A stretch of DNA of 64,000 nucleotides from Croceibacterium segetis (GCF_011320115.1 NZ_JAANOZ010000008.1:1-64000), one strand, 5' to 3'. Shown: positions 1 to 9,284, numbered from the stretch's first letter. Notes: a model not told the origin generated them from the sequence alone. Made by a program: numbers and translations.

Positions 1-84
1 CGGGGTCTAACCCGGCAGAAGGAGGAAGACGTGTGCACCCGCGCCTCCCGGCCCCTTGCTTCCTCAGGTAAGGAAGCGGCGGTC

Positions 85-113
85 CACATAACCGATATGG
101 TTCGTTATGTCAA
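85..113 (-). promoter_or_regulatory. Leftward sigma70-type promoter overlapped by a dyad operator
   Basis: On the minus strand a consensus -35 TTGACA (113-108) and a -10-like TATGTG (90-85) are 17 bp apart. The spacer is filled by nested inverted repeats: ACATAAC at 86-92 with GTTATGT at 104-110, and an inner AACC-GATAT-GGTT. That is how TetR-family repressors of efflux operons usually sit on their promoters. The controlled gene would lie off the left edge. The promoter and dyad are visible; the TetR assignment is inference. Confidence 0.5.
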
Positions 114-144
114 TAGAAAAGTGCCGATAGCGCCTATAAACAAA

Positions 145-176
145 GGCGCCGCCGTCCCGGATGGAACGGCGGCGCC
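145..176 (-). terminator. Rho-independent terminator of the first TonB receptor
   Basis: A perfect 11-bp stem (145-155 with 166-176, GGCGCCGCCGT) encloses a 10-base loop. On the minus strand it is followed by TTTGTTTATA. It lies 36 bp past the stop codon of the receptor gene. Confidence 0.8.
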
Positions 177-211
177 CCGAGAGAGCCGCGAAAGGAGCTA
201 CGCGGCGGGTT

Positions 212-3200
212 CTAGAAGCTGCCCCTGACGATGAACGAATAACGCCGGTCGTTCATGAAGTAGGAGCGCGGAGCCAGCGCGGCGGGATCGCCGGTGTAGG
301 CCTGCAAGGTCTTGGTGACCTCGTTGAGCAGGTTCACACCCTGGACGCCGATCTTGATCTGCGGAGTGACGCTGAAGAAGATCGACCCGTCGAGCTGTCC
401 GGTCGCTGCGTTGAAGATCGAGAAGTACGGAATGATCACGTCCGAAGCCGTGAGCAGGAACTTCGACCGCCAGTTGTAGGCGGCGCGAATGCTGATCGGG
501 CCTTTCTCGTAGAACGCTGCGACGTTGAAGTTGTGCTTCGACAGCTGCTCGAGGGGCAGGTGGCCGGGTGGCACCGGCGAGGTGTTGGCGACGCCGCCGC
601 CGTTGAGGAAGCTGTTCGGCAGGCCCGAGCTGTCGATGTAGGTGTAGTTCGCGCTCATCCCCAGGCCCGAGAGGAGCCCCGGCAGGAAATCGTAGGTCTG
701 CTGATAGGCGACCTCGAAACCCTTGATCTTGCCGTGGCCATTGTAGTTCGCGGGTCCGCGGATGATGATGTCGCGCGACTGGCCGAGGTCGTTGGTGAAC
801 TGCTCGGTGCGAACCGACTGGTAGAAGAAGTTCGTGACGTCCTTGTAGAACGCATCGAACGTCAGCGAGCCGACCCGGGCGAAATACCACTCGGCGGTGA
901 CGTCGAACTGCCACGCCGTCGCCGGCTTCAAGGTCGGATCGCCGGCGGTGGCGGTCAGGTTGCCGGTCGTGTCGAGCCCCGCCGTGAAGTAGTCGCGAAT
1001 ATAGCCGTTCTGCGGCCGGGTGAGGACCTTGGAGCCGGCGAAGCGCAGGATCACGTCGTCGCTCACGCCGAGCTTGAGGTTCAGGCTCGGCAGGAAGTAG
1101 TCGTAGTGATTCTTCACCGTCTCGGCGACGGGGGTGCTGTTGGCGACGAAATCGCGCAGGGCCTGATAGCCGGCAGCGCCGAGATTGCAGACGCCGCCGG
1201 GCCGCGAAGGCGCCCCGAACGGCCGGTTGGCAATGGCGCAGCGTGTATTATAGTCCTGGTTGATTCCCAGCGCCTGCTGCGTGCCGATGCCGATCACGCC
1301 CGACGAGTTCAAGTGCGTGGACACCCAGCGCACCCCGATGTTGCCTGAGAGGCGCAGCATGCCGTCGCTCTCGAACTTGATCTGGGTGTAAGCCGCGAAG
1401 TCCTTCTGGTCGACCGGCTGGATTTCCGACGGCAGGTAAGGCGTGCCGGCGATGACGCCGGCCCGGTCGCTGAGCTGGTTCCAGGTCGAGCTGCCTCCCT
1501 GAGCGGAATACAAGGCTTCGATGCCGTGGGCGAAATCGACGCCGCTGGCGTAACCCTTGGTCAGGTTGCCGTTGTAGTAGTAGCCTCCCGGCGGGCCGGG
1601 AACCTCACCGCGGAAGAAGTTCGGGAATTCGTAGAACGAGATCCTGCTCTGGTCGACGTCGGCGAAGTTGATCGGGCGGTTGCCGCCCCACACTTCGCTC
1701 AGCATGCCCCAGTTGTAGGTCGTGTAGCGAACCGTCTGGCTGGCATCCGAATAACGGGCGCCGGCCTTGACGCTGCGGATGAACGAGCCGTCGTCGAACT
1801 TGTACTCGAGGTCGCCCTTCAGTGCGTACTGGTGGCCGGTGCTGTTCTCGATGTGATCCATCGCCGAACGCCAGAACTGGAAGTGCGGATCGGTGAAGTA
1901 GGTCTCGTCGGTCGCCGCGGCCAATTGCGGGCTCGGCGCGGACCAGGTGTAGGACAGCGTGCTCGGCTTGTGCGGAATGATCACCGGCAGGTTGCCGGTC
2001 AGGTCGAGCTCCTGGTCGGTGAAGTTGGAGCCCCACAGTCCGAAGTCGAGGTTCTGCACGTGTGACTTGGCGTACTGCGCATCGCCCCACAGGGTCAGCC
2101 TGTCGGTCAGCTCGGACCTGAAGTTGAGGCCCCAGTCCTGGTTGAGCGTCTCTTCGTGAACCTGGCGGTTGACGAGAGCCGATTGCATGCCGCCGATCGG
2201 CACGTAGGGATCGCCAGGCCCGTTGGTCGCACCGCGCCAGCCGTTGTTCGGGTTGGTGATGTAGCCCGACTGGAACAGGTTGTTCGAATCGTAGACGTAG
2301 TTCTCGAACCCGCCCATCGGGCACTGCGCGCGCGCTTGCTGCGAAGCGTTCGGCGCCGGGAGGCCGGCGCTGTCGATCGAGATCGGGCCGTTGGCGTTCT
2401 GCTGGCAGCCGAGCGGATAAGTATTGTAATCCGACAGGTCGGACGAGGTCTCGAAGGTCTTCTCGCCCCAGTTGTTGACCGAGTGAGACCGAATGTACTC
2501 GGCGGTGACCACGGTGCCATGATCGGCCGTTTCGAACTGGGCGGCGGCGGAGAAACCGTCACGCTTGCGGTCGAACTCCTGCGTGCGGAACTGGCCGCCG
2601 ATCGGCGCATAGCGGACGCTGGCATAGTCGGCAAAGCCGTCGGCGCCCGGCGTTTCGGGCGTGCCGCAGTTTGAGCCGCCCGGCGGCAGCGTCATCGTGT
2701 CGGTGTCGCTGGGCAGCGGGTTGCGGCAGACGAGCGTGTCGGTGGTGTTCGAGGCGCGCACCCGGGTGTTGTCGCGCGTCTGGAAGTTCGAGATCTGCGC
2801 GCCGTCGGCGCGGCTCTTGATCTCCGAGTACGAGCCGCTGAGCAGGATCCCGAAGGTGCCGCCGCCGGCGGTATCCCAGGTCTTGCTGATCAATCCGGAG
2901 AACGTCGGCGTCCACTTCTTGCGGAAGTCGCCGTAGTTGGCCTCGCCGTCGAACGCGATGTGGAAGCCCTTGTTGTCGAACGGCTTGCGGGTGTTGAGGT
3001 TGACCGTGCCGGCCAGGCCGCCCTCGATCATCTCGGCGGTCGCGTTCTTGGAGACGATCACCGAGCCGAGCAGCTCGGAGGGAACGTCGGCGAAGTTGAG
3101 CGCCTGGCCGTTGACGCCGGCCGCGAAGGAGGTGCGCCCGTTGAACTCCGAACGAACGAAGGTGAGGCCGCGGATGGCCACGCCCGAACCTTCGACCGAG

Positions 3201-3580
3201 AAGTGGTCGGGGTCGTTCGATCCGGCGAAACGGTTGATCTCGACGCCGGGGAGGCGCTGCAGCGCCTCGGTCACCGAACGGTCGGGCAGGGCGCCGATGT
3301 CCTGCGCGGTGATCGCGTCGACCACGGTGTCCGATTCGCGCTTGATGTTCTGCGCGGTCGCCAGGCTCTGGCGGATGCCGGAGACGACGATCTCGTTGCC
3401 GTTGGCGTCTTTGGTGGTGTCGCCCGCCGGCGGGGCAGGCGGATTGTCCTGCGCGTAAGCCCCCGCCGAAGCGAGCAGCGCACCGACCGCAAACAGCGAA
3501 GCGCCGCCCCTCAGCGAGCGCCGCAGCATCTTCGTGGTACCCGAATCGACCGTCAAACGATCGTACCGTGACTTAGCCAC
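212..3580 (-). CDS. TonB-dependent receptor, large Caulobacter/sphingomonad type
   Basis: Outer-membrane receptor of about 1,122 residues that imports a ligand with TonB-ExbBD energy. After a short polar extension there is a signal peptide from about residue 18 ending near AGAYA, a TonB-box-like EIVVSG at about 63-68, a plug domain (ALQRLPGVEI, VSKNATAEM) and a long beta-barrel ending in the expected aromatic Phe. The GTG start is chosen because GGGGGAGGA stands just upstream; an ATG at residue 18 is the alternative. A LacI-type operator lies 17 bp upstream. Its neighbours are halogenase-like genes and a sugar-porter MFS gene, so a sugar or glycan ligand is likely, but the substrate cannot be read from the sequence. 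Confidence 0.93.
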   Translation of the reverse strand: MAKSRYDRLTVDSGTTKMLRRSLRGGASLFAVGALLASAGAYAQDNPPAPPAGDTTKDANGNEIVVSGIRQSLATAQNIKRESDTVVDAITAQDIGALPDRSVTEALQRLPGVEINRFAGSNDPDHFSVEGSGVAIRGLTFVRSEFNGRTSFAAGVNGQALNFADVPSELLGSVIVSKNATAEMIEGGLAGTVNLNTRKPFDNKGFHIAFDGEANYGDFRKKWTPTFSGLISKTWDTAGGGTFGILLSGSYSEIKSRADGAQISNFQTRDNTRVRASNTTDTLVCRNPLPSDTDTMTLPPGGSNCGTPETPGADGFADYASVRYAPIGGQFRTQEFDRKRDGFSAAAQFETADHGTVVTAEYIRSHSVNNWGEKTFETSSDLSDYNTYPLGCQQNANGPISIDSAGLPAPNASQQARAQCPMGGFENYVYDSNNLFQSGYITNPNNGWRGATNGPGDPYVPIGGMQSALVNRQVHEETLNQDWGLNFRSELTDRLTLWGDAQYAKSHVQNLDFGLWGSNFTDQELDLTGNLPVIIPHKPSTLSYTWSAPSPQLAAATDETYFTDPHFQFWRSAMDHIENSTGHQYALKGDLEYKFDDGSFIRSVKAGARYSDASQTVRYTTYNWGMLSEVWGGNRPINFADVDQSRISFYEFPNFFRGEVPGPPGGYYYNGNLTKGYASGVDFAHGIEALYSAQGGSSTWNQLSDRAGVIAGTPYLPSEIQPVDQKDFAAYTQIKFESDGMLRLSGNIGVRWVSTHLNSSGVIGIGTQQALGINQDYNTRCAIANRPFGAPSRPGGVCNLGAAGYQALRDFVANSTPVAETVKNHYDYFLPSLNLKLGVSDDVILRFAGSKVLTRPQNGYIRDYFTAGLDTTGNLTATAGDPTLKPATAWQFDVTAEWYFARVGSLTFDAFYKDVTNFFYQSVRTEQFTNDLGQSRDIIIRGPANYNGHGKIKGFEVAYQQTYDFLPGLLSGLGMSANYTYIDSSGLPNSFLNGGGVANTSPVPPGHLPLEQLSKHNFNVAAFYEKGPISIRAAYNWRSKFLLTASDVIIPYFSIFNAATGQLDGSIFFSVTPQIKIGVQGVNLLNEVTKTLQAYTGDPAALAPRSYFMNDRRYSFIVRGSF

Positions 3581-3596
3581 GAGCCGTCCTCCCCCA

Positions 3597-3610
3597 TGTT
3601 AGCGCTACCA
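3597..3610. promoter_or_regulatory. LacI-family operator upstream of the TonB receptor
   Basis: TGTTAGCGCTACCA is a near-perfect palindrome around AGCGCT with the central CG typical of LacI/GalR operators. It lies in the intergenic space between the receptor (leftward) and the first halogenase-like gene (rightward). Thirteen of its bases recur exactly before the MFS gene at 12344. No LacI-family gene is in the window. Confidence 0.75.
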
Positions 3611-3716
3611 ATTTGCGGCAGGCTTTTGCTTTTTCAATCGTGCTGATTATGCGGTAAGACGCGCTTTGGCAAGAGCCTCTCGTCTGCGGTGAAGTGAAAA
3701 TCGGGAAGGGTTGTGG

Positions 3717-5285
3717 ATGAATCGGGCTGACGGCGACCGAAGCCGAGGTAGCGATACCGAAATCGGCCGGGTGGTGATCGTCGGCGGGGGTACCGCGGGG
3801 TGGATGGCGGCAGCCGCGTTCTCGCGTTTCCTCAACAACGGGCGACGCCGGATCACCCTCGTCGAATCGGACGCCATCGGCACGATCGGCGTCGGCGAGG
3901 CGACGATTCCGCCGCTGATCACCTTCAATCAGATGCTCGACATCAATGAGAACGCCTTCCTCAAGGCCACGAGGGGCACGTTCAAGCTGGGCATCCAGTT
4001 CGTCGACTGGGGTCGTGCCGGCGACAGCTATTTCCATCCCTTCGGCACCTACGGGCAGGACCTCAACGGTGTCTCGTTCCATCAGTTGTGGCTGCGCGAG
4101 GTCGCCCGCGGCGCCGATCCCGGCAGCCTCGACGAGTATTGCGTCAGCGCCCTCGCCGCCAAGTCGGGCCGCTTCGGCCGCCCGGCGCCTGGCGCGAAGT
4201 CCGCCATATCCAGCCTGTTCTACGCCTTCCACTTCGACGCCAGCCTCTACGCGCGGCACTTGCGCGATCTGGCCGAACGGCAGGGTGCCGAGCGGCGGGA
4301 GGGCACGATCGTCAAAGTCCACCGCGACGGCGAAAGCGGCGACGTGACGGCGGTCGAGCTCGCCGGCGGCGAGGTGGTCGAGGGCGACCTGTTCATCGAC
4401 TGCTCAGGCTTTCGCGCGCTGCTGATCGGGGAGGAGCCCGGCGCCACATGGGACGACTGGAGCCGATGGCTGCCGTGCGACCGGGCGATCGCGGTGCCGA
4501 CCGCGCTCGCCGGGCCGCCGGAGCCGTTCACCCGCTCCACGGCGCGGCCGGCGGGCTGGCAATGGCGCATCCCCCTTCAGCACCGGATGGGCAACGGCCA
4601 TGTCTTTTCGAGTCAGTACATGGACGAGGACGAGGCTCGCACGATCCTGCTTGCCAACCTCGAAGGCGAAGTGCTCGCCGAGCCGCGGACGATCCGCTTC
4701 GCCGCCGGCCGGCGCAAGAACAGCTGGAGCCGCAACGTCGTTGCCCTGGGATTGTCCTCGGGCTTCATCGAGCCGCTCGAATCGACCAGCATTCACCTGA
4801 TCCAGAACGGCATCCAGCGGCTCCTGGCGCTGTTCCCCGACGAGCCGATCAGCCCGGTCGAACGCGACGAGTACAACCGCGGGATGGGCGAGCTCTACGA
4901 CGACGTGCGCGATTTCATCATCCTCCACTACAAGATGACCCAGCGCGACGACACGGCGTTCTGGCGCTACGTCCGTGACATGGAGATTCCCGAGGGCCTG
5001 GCGCGCAAGATCGAGCTGTGGCGGCTGCACGGGCGGATCTTCAGGGAGAACGCCGAGCTGTTCGGCACCGCCAGTTGGGTCGCGGTCATGCTCGGCCAGA
5101 ACCTGTGGCCCGAGGCTCACGAGCCGCTGGCCGATTCGCTGGACGAGAACAAGGTGGCACAGGCCATGGCGGCGATGCGGGCCCACTTCAGCAAGGCCGT
5201 CGAGTCGCTTCCGACGCAGGAGCAGTTCTTGCGCGCAGCCGGGGCGTGGGCCGGGGTAGGCGCGGGCGAAGAGATCATCGCGTGA
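3717..5285 (+). CDS. Flavin-dependent tryptophan halogenase family protein (copy 1)
   Basis: FADH2-dependent halogenase-fold enzyme of about 522 residues (PF04820). It has the nucleotide-binding GGGTAGW near the N-terminus, the family lysine in TFKLGIQF (about K90, equivalent to PrnA K79), the WQWRIP signature at about 281 and EPLEST with the Glu-Ser pair at about 355-356 (PrnA E346/S347). All residues needed for hypohalous-acid chemistry are therefore present. Homologues beside TonB receptors in Caulobacterales and Xanthomonas, such as BrvH, prefer bromide and indole in vitro; the natural substrate is unknown. ATG 3717 is chosen because GGGAAGGG ends 6 bp before it, rather than TTG 3711. It overlaps the next gene by four bases (GTGA). 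Confidence 0.9.
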   Translation: MNRADGDRSRGSDTEIGRVVIVGGGTAGWMAAAAFSRFLNNGRRRITLVESDAIGTIGVGEATIPPLITFNQMLDINENAFLKATRGTFKLGIQFVDWGRAGDSYFHPFGTYGQDLNGVSFHQLWLREVARGADPGSLDEYCVSALAAKSGRFGRPAPGAKSAISSLFYAFHFDASLYARHLRDLAERQGAERREGTIVKVHRDGESGDVTAVELAGGEVVEGDLFIDCSGFRALLIGEEPGATWDDWSRWLPCDRAIAVPTALAGPPEPFTRSTARPAGWQWRIPLQHRMGNGHVFSSQYMDEDEARTILLANLEGEVLAEPRTIRFAAGRRKNSWSRNVVALGLSSGFIEPLESTSIHLIQNGIQRLLALFPDEPISPVERDEYNRGMGELYDDVRDFIILHYKMTQRDDTAFWRYVRDMEIPEGLARKIELWRLHGRIFRENAELFGTASWVAVMLGQNLWPEAHEPLADSLDENKVAQAMAAMRAHFSKAVESLPTQEQFLRAAGAWAGVGAGEEIIA

Positions 5286-6817
5286 TCGGCGAACCGATCC
5301 GCAAGGTGGTCATCGTCGGCGGCGGCACCGCCGGGTGGATGGCCGCGGCGGCGCTGTCGCGGATCGTCGGCGGCTTCCCCGGCCTCGCGATCGAGCTGGT
5401 CGAGTCCGAGGCGATCGGCACCGTCGGCGTCGGCGAGGCGACGATCCCGCAGATCACCCATTTCAACGCCATGCTCGGGATCGACGAGAACGAGTTCGTG
5501 CGCGAGACCCACGCGACCTACAAGCTGGGCATCGAATTCGTCGACTGGACGCGGCCCGGCCACCGCTACATTCATCCGTTCGGCTCGCACGGGCTCGACA
5601 TGCTGGGGATCGAATTCCACCATCACTGGCTCAAGGGCCGCACGCTCGGCGATACCAGCGAGCTCGACGCCTATTCGATCGCCGCGGTGGCCGCCAAGGC
5701 CGGCAAGATGGCCTGGCCGACGCCCGAGAATCCGAAGTCGCCGCTGAGCAAGCTCGGTTACGCCTTCCAGTTCGACGCCGGCCGCTACGCCCGCTACTTG
5801 CGCGGCCGCGCCGAGCACCAGGGCGTCACCCGCACCGAAGGCCGCATCACCTCGGTCGAGCGCGACGGCGAGAGCGGCTTCGTTACCGCCGTGGTGCTCG
5901 AAAGCGGCGCCCGGGTGGAAGGGGAGCTGTTCATCGATTGCTCGGGCTTCCGCGCCCTGCTGATCGGGGAGGAGCTGGGCGTTCCGTTCGTCGACTGGAG
6001 CCACTGGCTACCGTGCGATCGCGCGGTGGCAATTCCCTGCACCCTCGCCGGGACCAGCGAGCCGCTGACCCGCTCGACCGCGCGCCCGGCCGGCTGGCAA
6101 TGGCGGATCCCGTTGCAGCACCGCATCGGCAACGGTCACGTCTACTGCTCGGCGCACATGAGCGACGACGAAGCGATCCACCTGCTGCTGGCGAACCTCG
6201 ACGGCGAACCGCTCGCCGAGCCCAACCGCCTGCGCTTCACCGCCGGCCACCGGGCGAGGGCGTGGGACAGGAACGTCGTCGCGCTGGGCCTCGCCGGCGG
6301 CTTCCTCGAGCCGCTCGAATCGACCGCCATCTATCTCGTGCAGACCGGCATTGCCCAGCTGATGACGCTGTTCCCGACCCGCGCCTTCGGCGAGGCCGAG
6401 ATCGAGCGCTACAACCGGCTGACCGAGCGCGAATACGTCGACATCCGCGATTTCCTGGTACTGCACTATCGCGCCACCGAGCGCGACGACACGGCCTTCT
6501 GGGACTATTGCCGCAACCTCGATCCGCCCGAAGGGCTGGAGGAAAAGCTCGCCCTGTTCCGCTCGTCGGGACGGATATTCCGCGAGCACCACGAACTGTT
6601 CACCGAGAGCAGCTGGCTCGCCGCGATGGTCGGCCAGGGCATTGCCGCCGGCGGCTATCACCCGGTCGCCGACATGCTGTCCGACGCCGAGACGCTCGAC
6701 CGGCTTGCCCACATCCGCGCGGTGATCGCCCGCACCGTCGAACAGATGCCGACGCAGGAGCAGTTCCTCGCCGCCAACGGGTCGGCGATCGATGCCTCGC
6801 TCCGGTTGAGCGCGTGA
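5282..6817 (+). CDS. Flavin-dependent tryptophan halogenase family protein (copy 2)
   Basis: Second PF04820 enzyme, about 511 residues, closely similar to copy 1 and translationally coupled to it through a GTGA overlap; that GTG is the start. It shows VIVGGGTAGW at the N-terminus, lysine 81 in TYKLGIEF, WQWRIP at about 272, and Glu346-Ser347 in EPLEST, so the halogenase catalytic set is complete. It probably acts on the same class of compound as copy 1. Whether it halogenates or performs another flavin reaction cannot be told from sequence. It sits in a three-gene operon with copy 1 and the cupin gene. Confidence 0.9.
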   Translation: MIGEPIRKVVIVGGGTAGWMAAAALSRIVGGFPGLAIELVESEAIGTVGVGEATIPQITHFNAMLGIDENEFVRETHATYKLGIEFVDWTRPGHRYIHPFGSHGLDMLGIEFHHHWLKGRTLGDTSELDAYSIAAVAAKAGKMAWPTPENPKSPLSKLGYAFQFDAGRYARYLRGRAEHQGVTRTEGRITSVERDGESGFVTAVVLESGARVEGELFIDCSGFRALLIGEELGVPFVDWSHWLPCDRAVAIPCTLAGTSEPLTRSTARPAGWQWRIPLQHRIGNGHVYCSAHMSDDEAIHLLLANLDGEPLAEPNRLRFTAGHRARAWDRNVVALGLAGGFLEPLESTAIYLVQTGIAQLMTLFPTRAFGEAEIERYNRLTEREYVDIRDFLVLHYRATERDDTAFWDYCRNLDPPEGLEEKLALFRSSGRIFREHHELFTESSWLAAMVGQGIAAGGYHPVADMLSDAETLDRLAHIRAVIARTVEQMPTQEQFLAANGSAIDASLRLSA

Positions 6818-7833
6818 CCGGCCTGCCCGCGCCGCAACCGATCCGCGAGGTCGCGGAGGTCGATCTGGCCCGCTTCCGCGACGAGATCCGCCCGGCGGGC
6901 GAACCGGTCGTCATGCGCGCCCTGGTGCGCGACTGGCCCGCGGTTGCCGCGGCGCGCGAAAGCGACGCGGCGATTGTCGACTATCTGGTCGCTTGCCGCC
7001 CGGCGCGGCCGATCCAGGCCATCGCCGCGCGGCCGGAGGAGAACGGCCGCTTCTTCTACAACGCCGACATGACCGGGCTCAACTTCATCCAGGGCCGCGG
7101 CCGGCTCGAGGACTTCCTGCGCGACCTGCTCCTCGCGAAAGGCTCGGAGCACCCACCGGCGATGGCCGTCCAGTCGGAAATCCTGCCGGAAGTCCTGCCG
7201 GCCTTTGCCGAGGCGAACCGCCTGGCTCTCGTGCCGGGGATCGCGCCGCGCATCTGGATCGGCAATCGCATTCGCGTCGCTCCGCATTACGACATCAAGG
7301 AGAACATCGCCTGCTGCGTTGCCGGGCGCCGCCGCTTCACCTTGTTCCCCCCGGCGCAGCTGGCGAACATGTATCCCGGCCCGTTCGAAATCACCCCGGC
7401 CGGCACCCCGGTAAGCATGGTCGATCCGCAGGCGCCCGACCTGGCGCGCTACCCGAAGTTTCGCCAGGCCTGGGCGGCGGCGCAGCAAGCCGAGCTCGAA
7501 CCGGGCGATGCCCTCTACATTCCTTACACCTGGTGGCACGGCGTCGAATCGCTCGAGCCGGTCAGCATCCTGGTCAACTACTGGTGGAACGACGCTCCGG
7601 AGGGGGTCGCACCGGCCTACGACGCCCTGCTGCACGCGATGCTGGCGTTTCGCCATCTTCCGCCGGGCGATCGGGAAATCTGGAAGATGATGCTCGATCA
7701 TTACGTGTTCGAGGCGAACGGCGATCCGGCCGCTCACCTGCCCGAGCATGCCAAGGGGATCATGGCCCCGGCGAGCCCGGCCTTGTTCGCCCGGCTGCGC
7801 GCGGCGCTGAAGGAAGCGTTCGGCCGGTCCTAA
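6814..7833 (+). CDS. Cupin_8 / JmjC-like Fe(II)/2-oxoglutarate oxygenase
   Basis: Protein of about 339 residues of the cupin_8 (FIH-like JmjC) family, typically Fe(II)- and 2-oxoglutarate-dependent hydroxylases. The facial triad is visible: His158 and Asp160 in APHYDIKEN and His242 in TWWHGVES, with GDALYIP just before the last strand. Genes of this family recur beside tryptophan-halogenase-like genes and TonB receptors in Caulobacterales and sphingomonads, but their substrate is unknown. It starts at GTG in a GTGA overlap with halogenase copy 2. Its stop codon lies in a hairpin shared with the convergent gene. Confidence 0.85.
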   Translation: MTGLPAPQPIREVAEVDLARFRDEIRPAGEPVVMRALVRDWPAVAAARESDAAIVDYLVACRPARPIQAIAARPEENGRFFYNADMTGLNFIQGRGRLEDFLRDLLLAKGSEHPPAMAVQSEILPEVLPAFAEANRLALVPGIAPRIWIGNRIRVAPHYDIKENIACCVAGRRRFTLFPPAQLANMYPGPFEITPAGTPVSMVDPQAPDLARYPKFRQAWAAAQQAELEPGDALYIPYTWWHGVESLEPVSILVNYWWNDAPEGVAPAYDALLHAMLAFRHLPPGDREIWKMMLDHYVFEANGDPAAHLPEHAKGIMAPASPALFARLRAALKEAFGRS

Positions 7834-7839
7834 CCGGCC
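7822..7839. terminator. Hairpin shared by two convergent stop codons
   Basis: A perfect 7-bp stem, GGCCGGT (7822-7828) with ACCGGCC (7833-7839), has the loop CCTA. The TAA of the rightward cupin gene (7831-7833) and the TAG of the leftward degenerate halogenase (7832-7830) both fall in this hairpin. Neither side has a strong T-run, so a bidirectional terminator or mRNA 3'-end structure is an inference. Confidence 0.5.
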
Positions 7840-9284
7840 ATCGTTTGCCGCATCCACTCGCCATAAGGCGGCGCGGCGTTCACCGCTGCCGCGGCACGGG
7901 CCTCGAAGGCGCGCGCCAGATGTTCATCCGACCCGTCGCCGGCCAGCGCCAGCGGTCCTTCGCCCTGCGGACGGCCGAGCGCCTGGAGCAGGGCGCCGAA
8001 TTCCTGCACCAGCATCGGCGCATCCTCGGAAAACGGCACCCGTCCGCGGCGGCCGAACTGGTCGAGCGTGCGGTCGAGCTCGGCCGAGCAGACGAGCCCG
8101 GGAAATCGCGCCACCGCAACGGGGGCGGCATAATGCGCGGCGAGCCAGTCGCAGGCGCGGTCGGCCATCATCGAGGCGCGGCGGTTGAACTCCGCGCGCT
8201 CGGCCGGATCGACGGTCCGGCCGGGCAGCAATTCGAGCAGCAGCGCCAGTTGCCGATGCGCGAGATCCTGCGCGATCCCGCCGAGCGGCTCGAGCTGCGC
8301 GGCGGCGTCGCCGAGGGCGACGACATTTCCGAGCCACGGTGCCTCGGCGCGGCCGGGCGCGAAGGGAACCAGGGCCGAGGGCTCGGCACCGAGGGCGGCG
8401 CGCATCGCCGCGCCGTCCGCTTCGCCGGCCAGTGCGAGCACCGCCAGCCGGCCGTCGCGGCCGCCGAGTTCCCAGCGCCAGCCGAGCGGCGTCCAGGTCG
8501 CCCGGTCTTCGAGCGCGAGGATCCCTTCGCCGGACAGGCCCATGAGCACCGCGCGCGAAGGGATTTGCCCACCCCAGTCGACCCACCGTGCGCCGGGCAT
8601 CTTGGAAAGCAGCATCGCGCCCGAACCGCTGCAGTCGATGAACAGGTCGGCCGCCAACTCGCCGCCGCCATCGATGGCCAGCGCGGCGATGCCGCCGTCG
8701 CTGTCCGGGACCACGCTGAGAACCGCCCGCCGCTCGTGCTGGACGCCGAGTGTCTCGGCGATGCCGATCAGGTGCGCGCGGTAAGCGGGTACGTTCCAGC
8801 GCAGCGCATAGTCGACTTCGGCCAGCGGCGAGTCCGCCTCGCCCGAAGGCGGCGCGAAGCGGCCCGCGGCGGCGAGCACTTCGCCGAGCGAGCGCGGCGG
8901 CGCGCCGGTTTCGGCGTTGCGCGGCCCGCCGCCCCACTCGCGGGCGAAGGCGGTCTTCATCGCCGGATCGATTGCCGCGCCATAGCCGGCCGCGCGCTGC
9001 CATGCGGGGCCGTTGCCGCCGAAATAGCGCGTGACCAGCCGATGGCTCGCGCCGGCCTGGCGGACCAGATCCTCCTCCTCGATCCCGAGCCGGTCGTGAA
9101 AGCGGTTGGTGAACGGCAGCGCGGTTCCAAAGCGCTCGGCGAAGGCCGCCGGGTCGGGCGGTATCGCGATGACCACCACTTCCGTTCGCGGCAGCGCGCG
9201 GCGCAGCGCGACCGCGGCGAGCACGCCGAGCGGCCCGTCGCCGAAGACGACGATGCGCTGCGGCAGTTCGCGCGGTTCGCTCAT
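7830..9284 (-). CDS. Degenerate tryptophan-halogenase-like protein (copy 3)
   Basis: Divergent PF04820 relative of about 484 residues. The halogenase scaffold is recognisable (FIDCSGSG, NVVALGDAAAQLEPLGG), but every diagnostic site is altered: GDGPLG replaces GGGTAG, Arg82 stands where the catalytic lysine should be, WRWELGG replaces WxWxIP, and the Glu-Ser of EPLES is Gly-Gly (335-336). It is unlikely to halogenate and could be a structural or regulatory partner of the canonical copies or a flavoprotein with other chemistry. The reading frame is intact. It is third in the leftward operon after the MFS gene and copy 4, with an ATGA overlap to copy 4. Confidence 0.8.
   Translation of the reverse strand: MSEPRELPQRIVVFGDGPLGVLAAVALRRALPRTEVVVIAIPPDPAAFAERFGTALPFTNRFHDRLGIEEEDLVRQAGASHRLVTRYFGGNGPAWQRAAGYGAAIDPAMKTAFAREWGGGPRNAETGAPPRSLGEVLAAAGRFAPPSGEADSPLAEVDYALRWNVPAYRAHLIGIAETLGVQHERRAVLSVVPDSDGGIAALAIDGGGELAADLFIDCSGSGAMLLSKMPGARWVDWGGQIPSRAVLMGLSGEGILALEDRATWTPLGWRWELGGRDGRLAVLALAGEADGAAMRAALGAEPSALVPFAPGRAEAPWLGNVVALGDAAAQLEPLGGIAQDLAHRQLALLLELLPGRTVDPAERAEFNRRASMMADRACDWLAAHYAAPVAVARFPGLVCSAELDRTLDQFGRRGRVPFSEDAPMLVQEFGALLQALGRPQGEGPLALAGDGSDEHLARAFEARAAAAVNAAPPYGEWMRQTMAG

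Noticed and set aside
31-228. GTG-started 65-codon frame behind an AAGGAGG site at the left edge
   Set aside because: It runs through the receptor's terminator and 17 bp into the receptor gene on the other strand, and has no recognisable protein character.
161-1348. Long plus-strand frame opposite the TonB receptor
   Set aside because: Antisense shadow of a clear receptor barrel, with no motifs.
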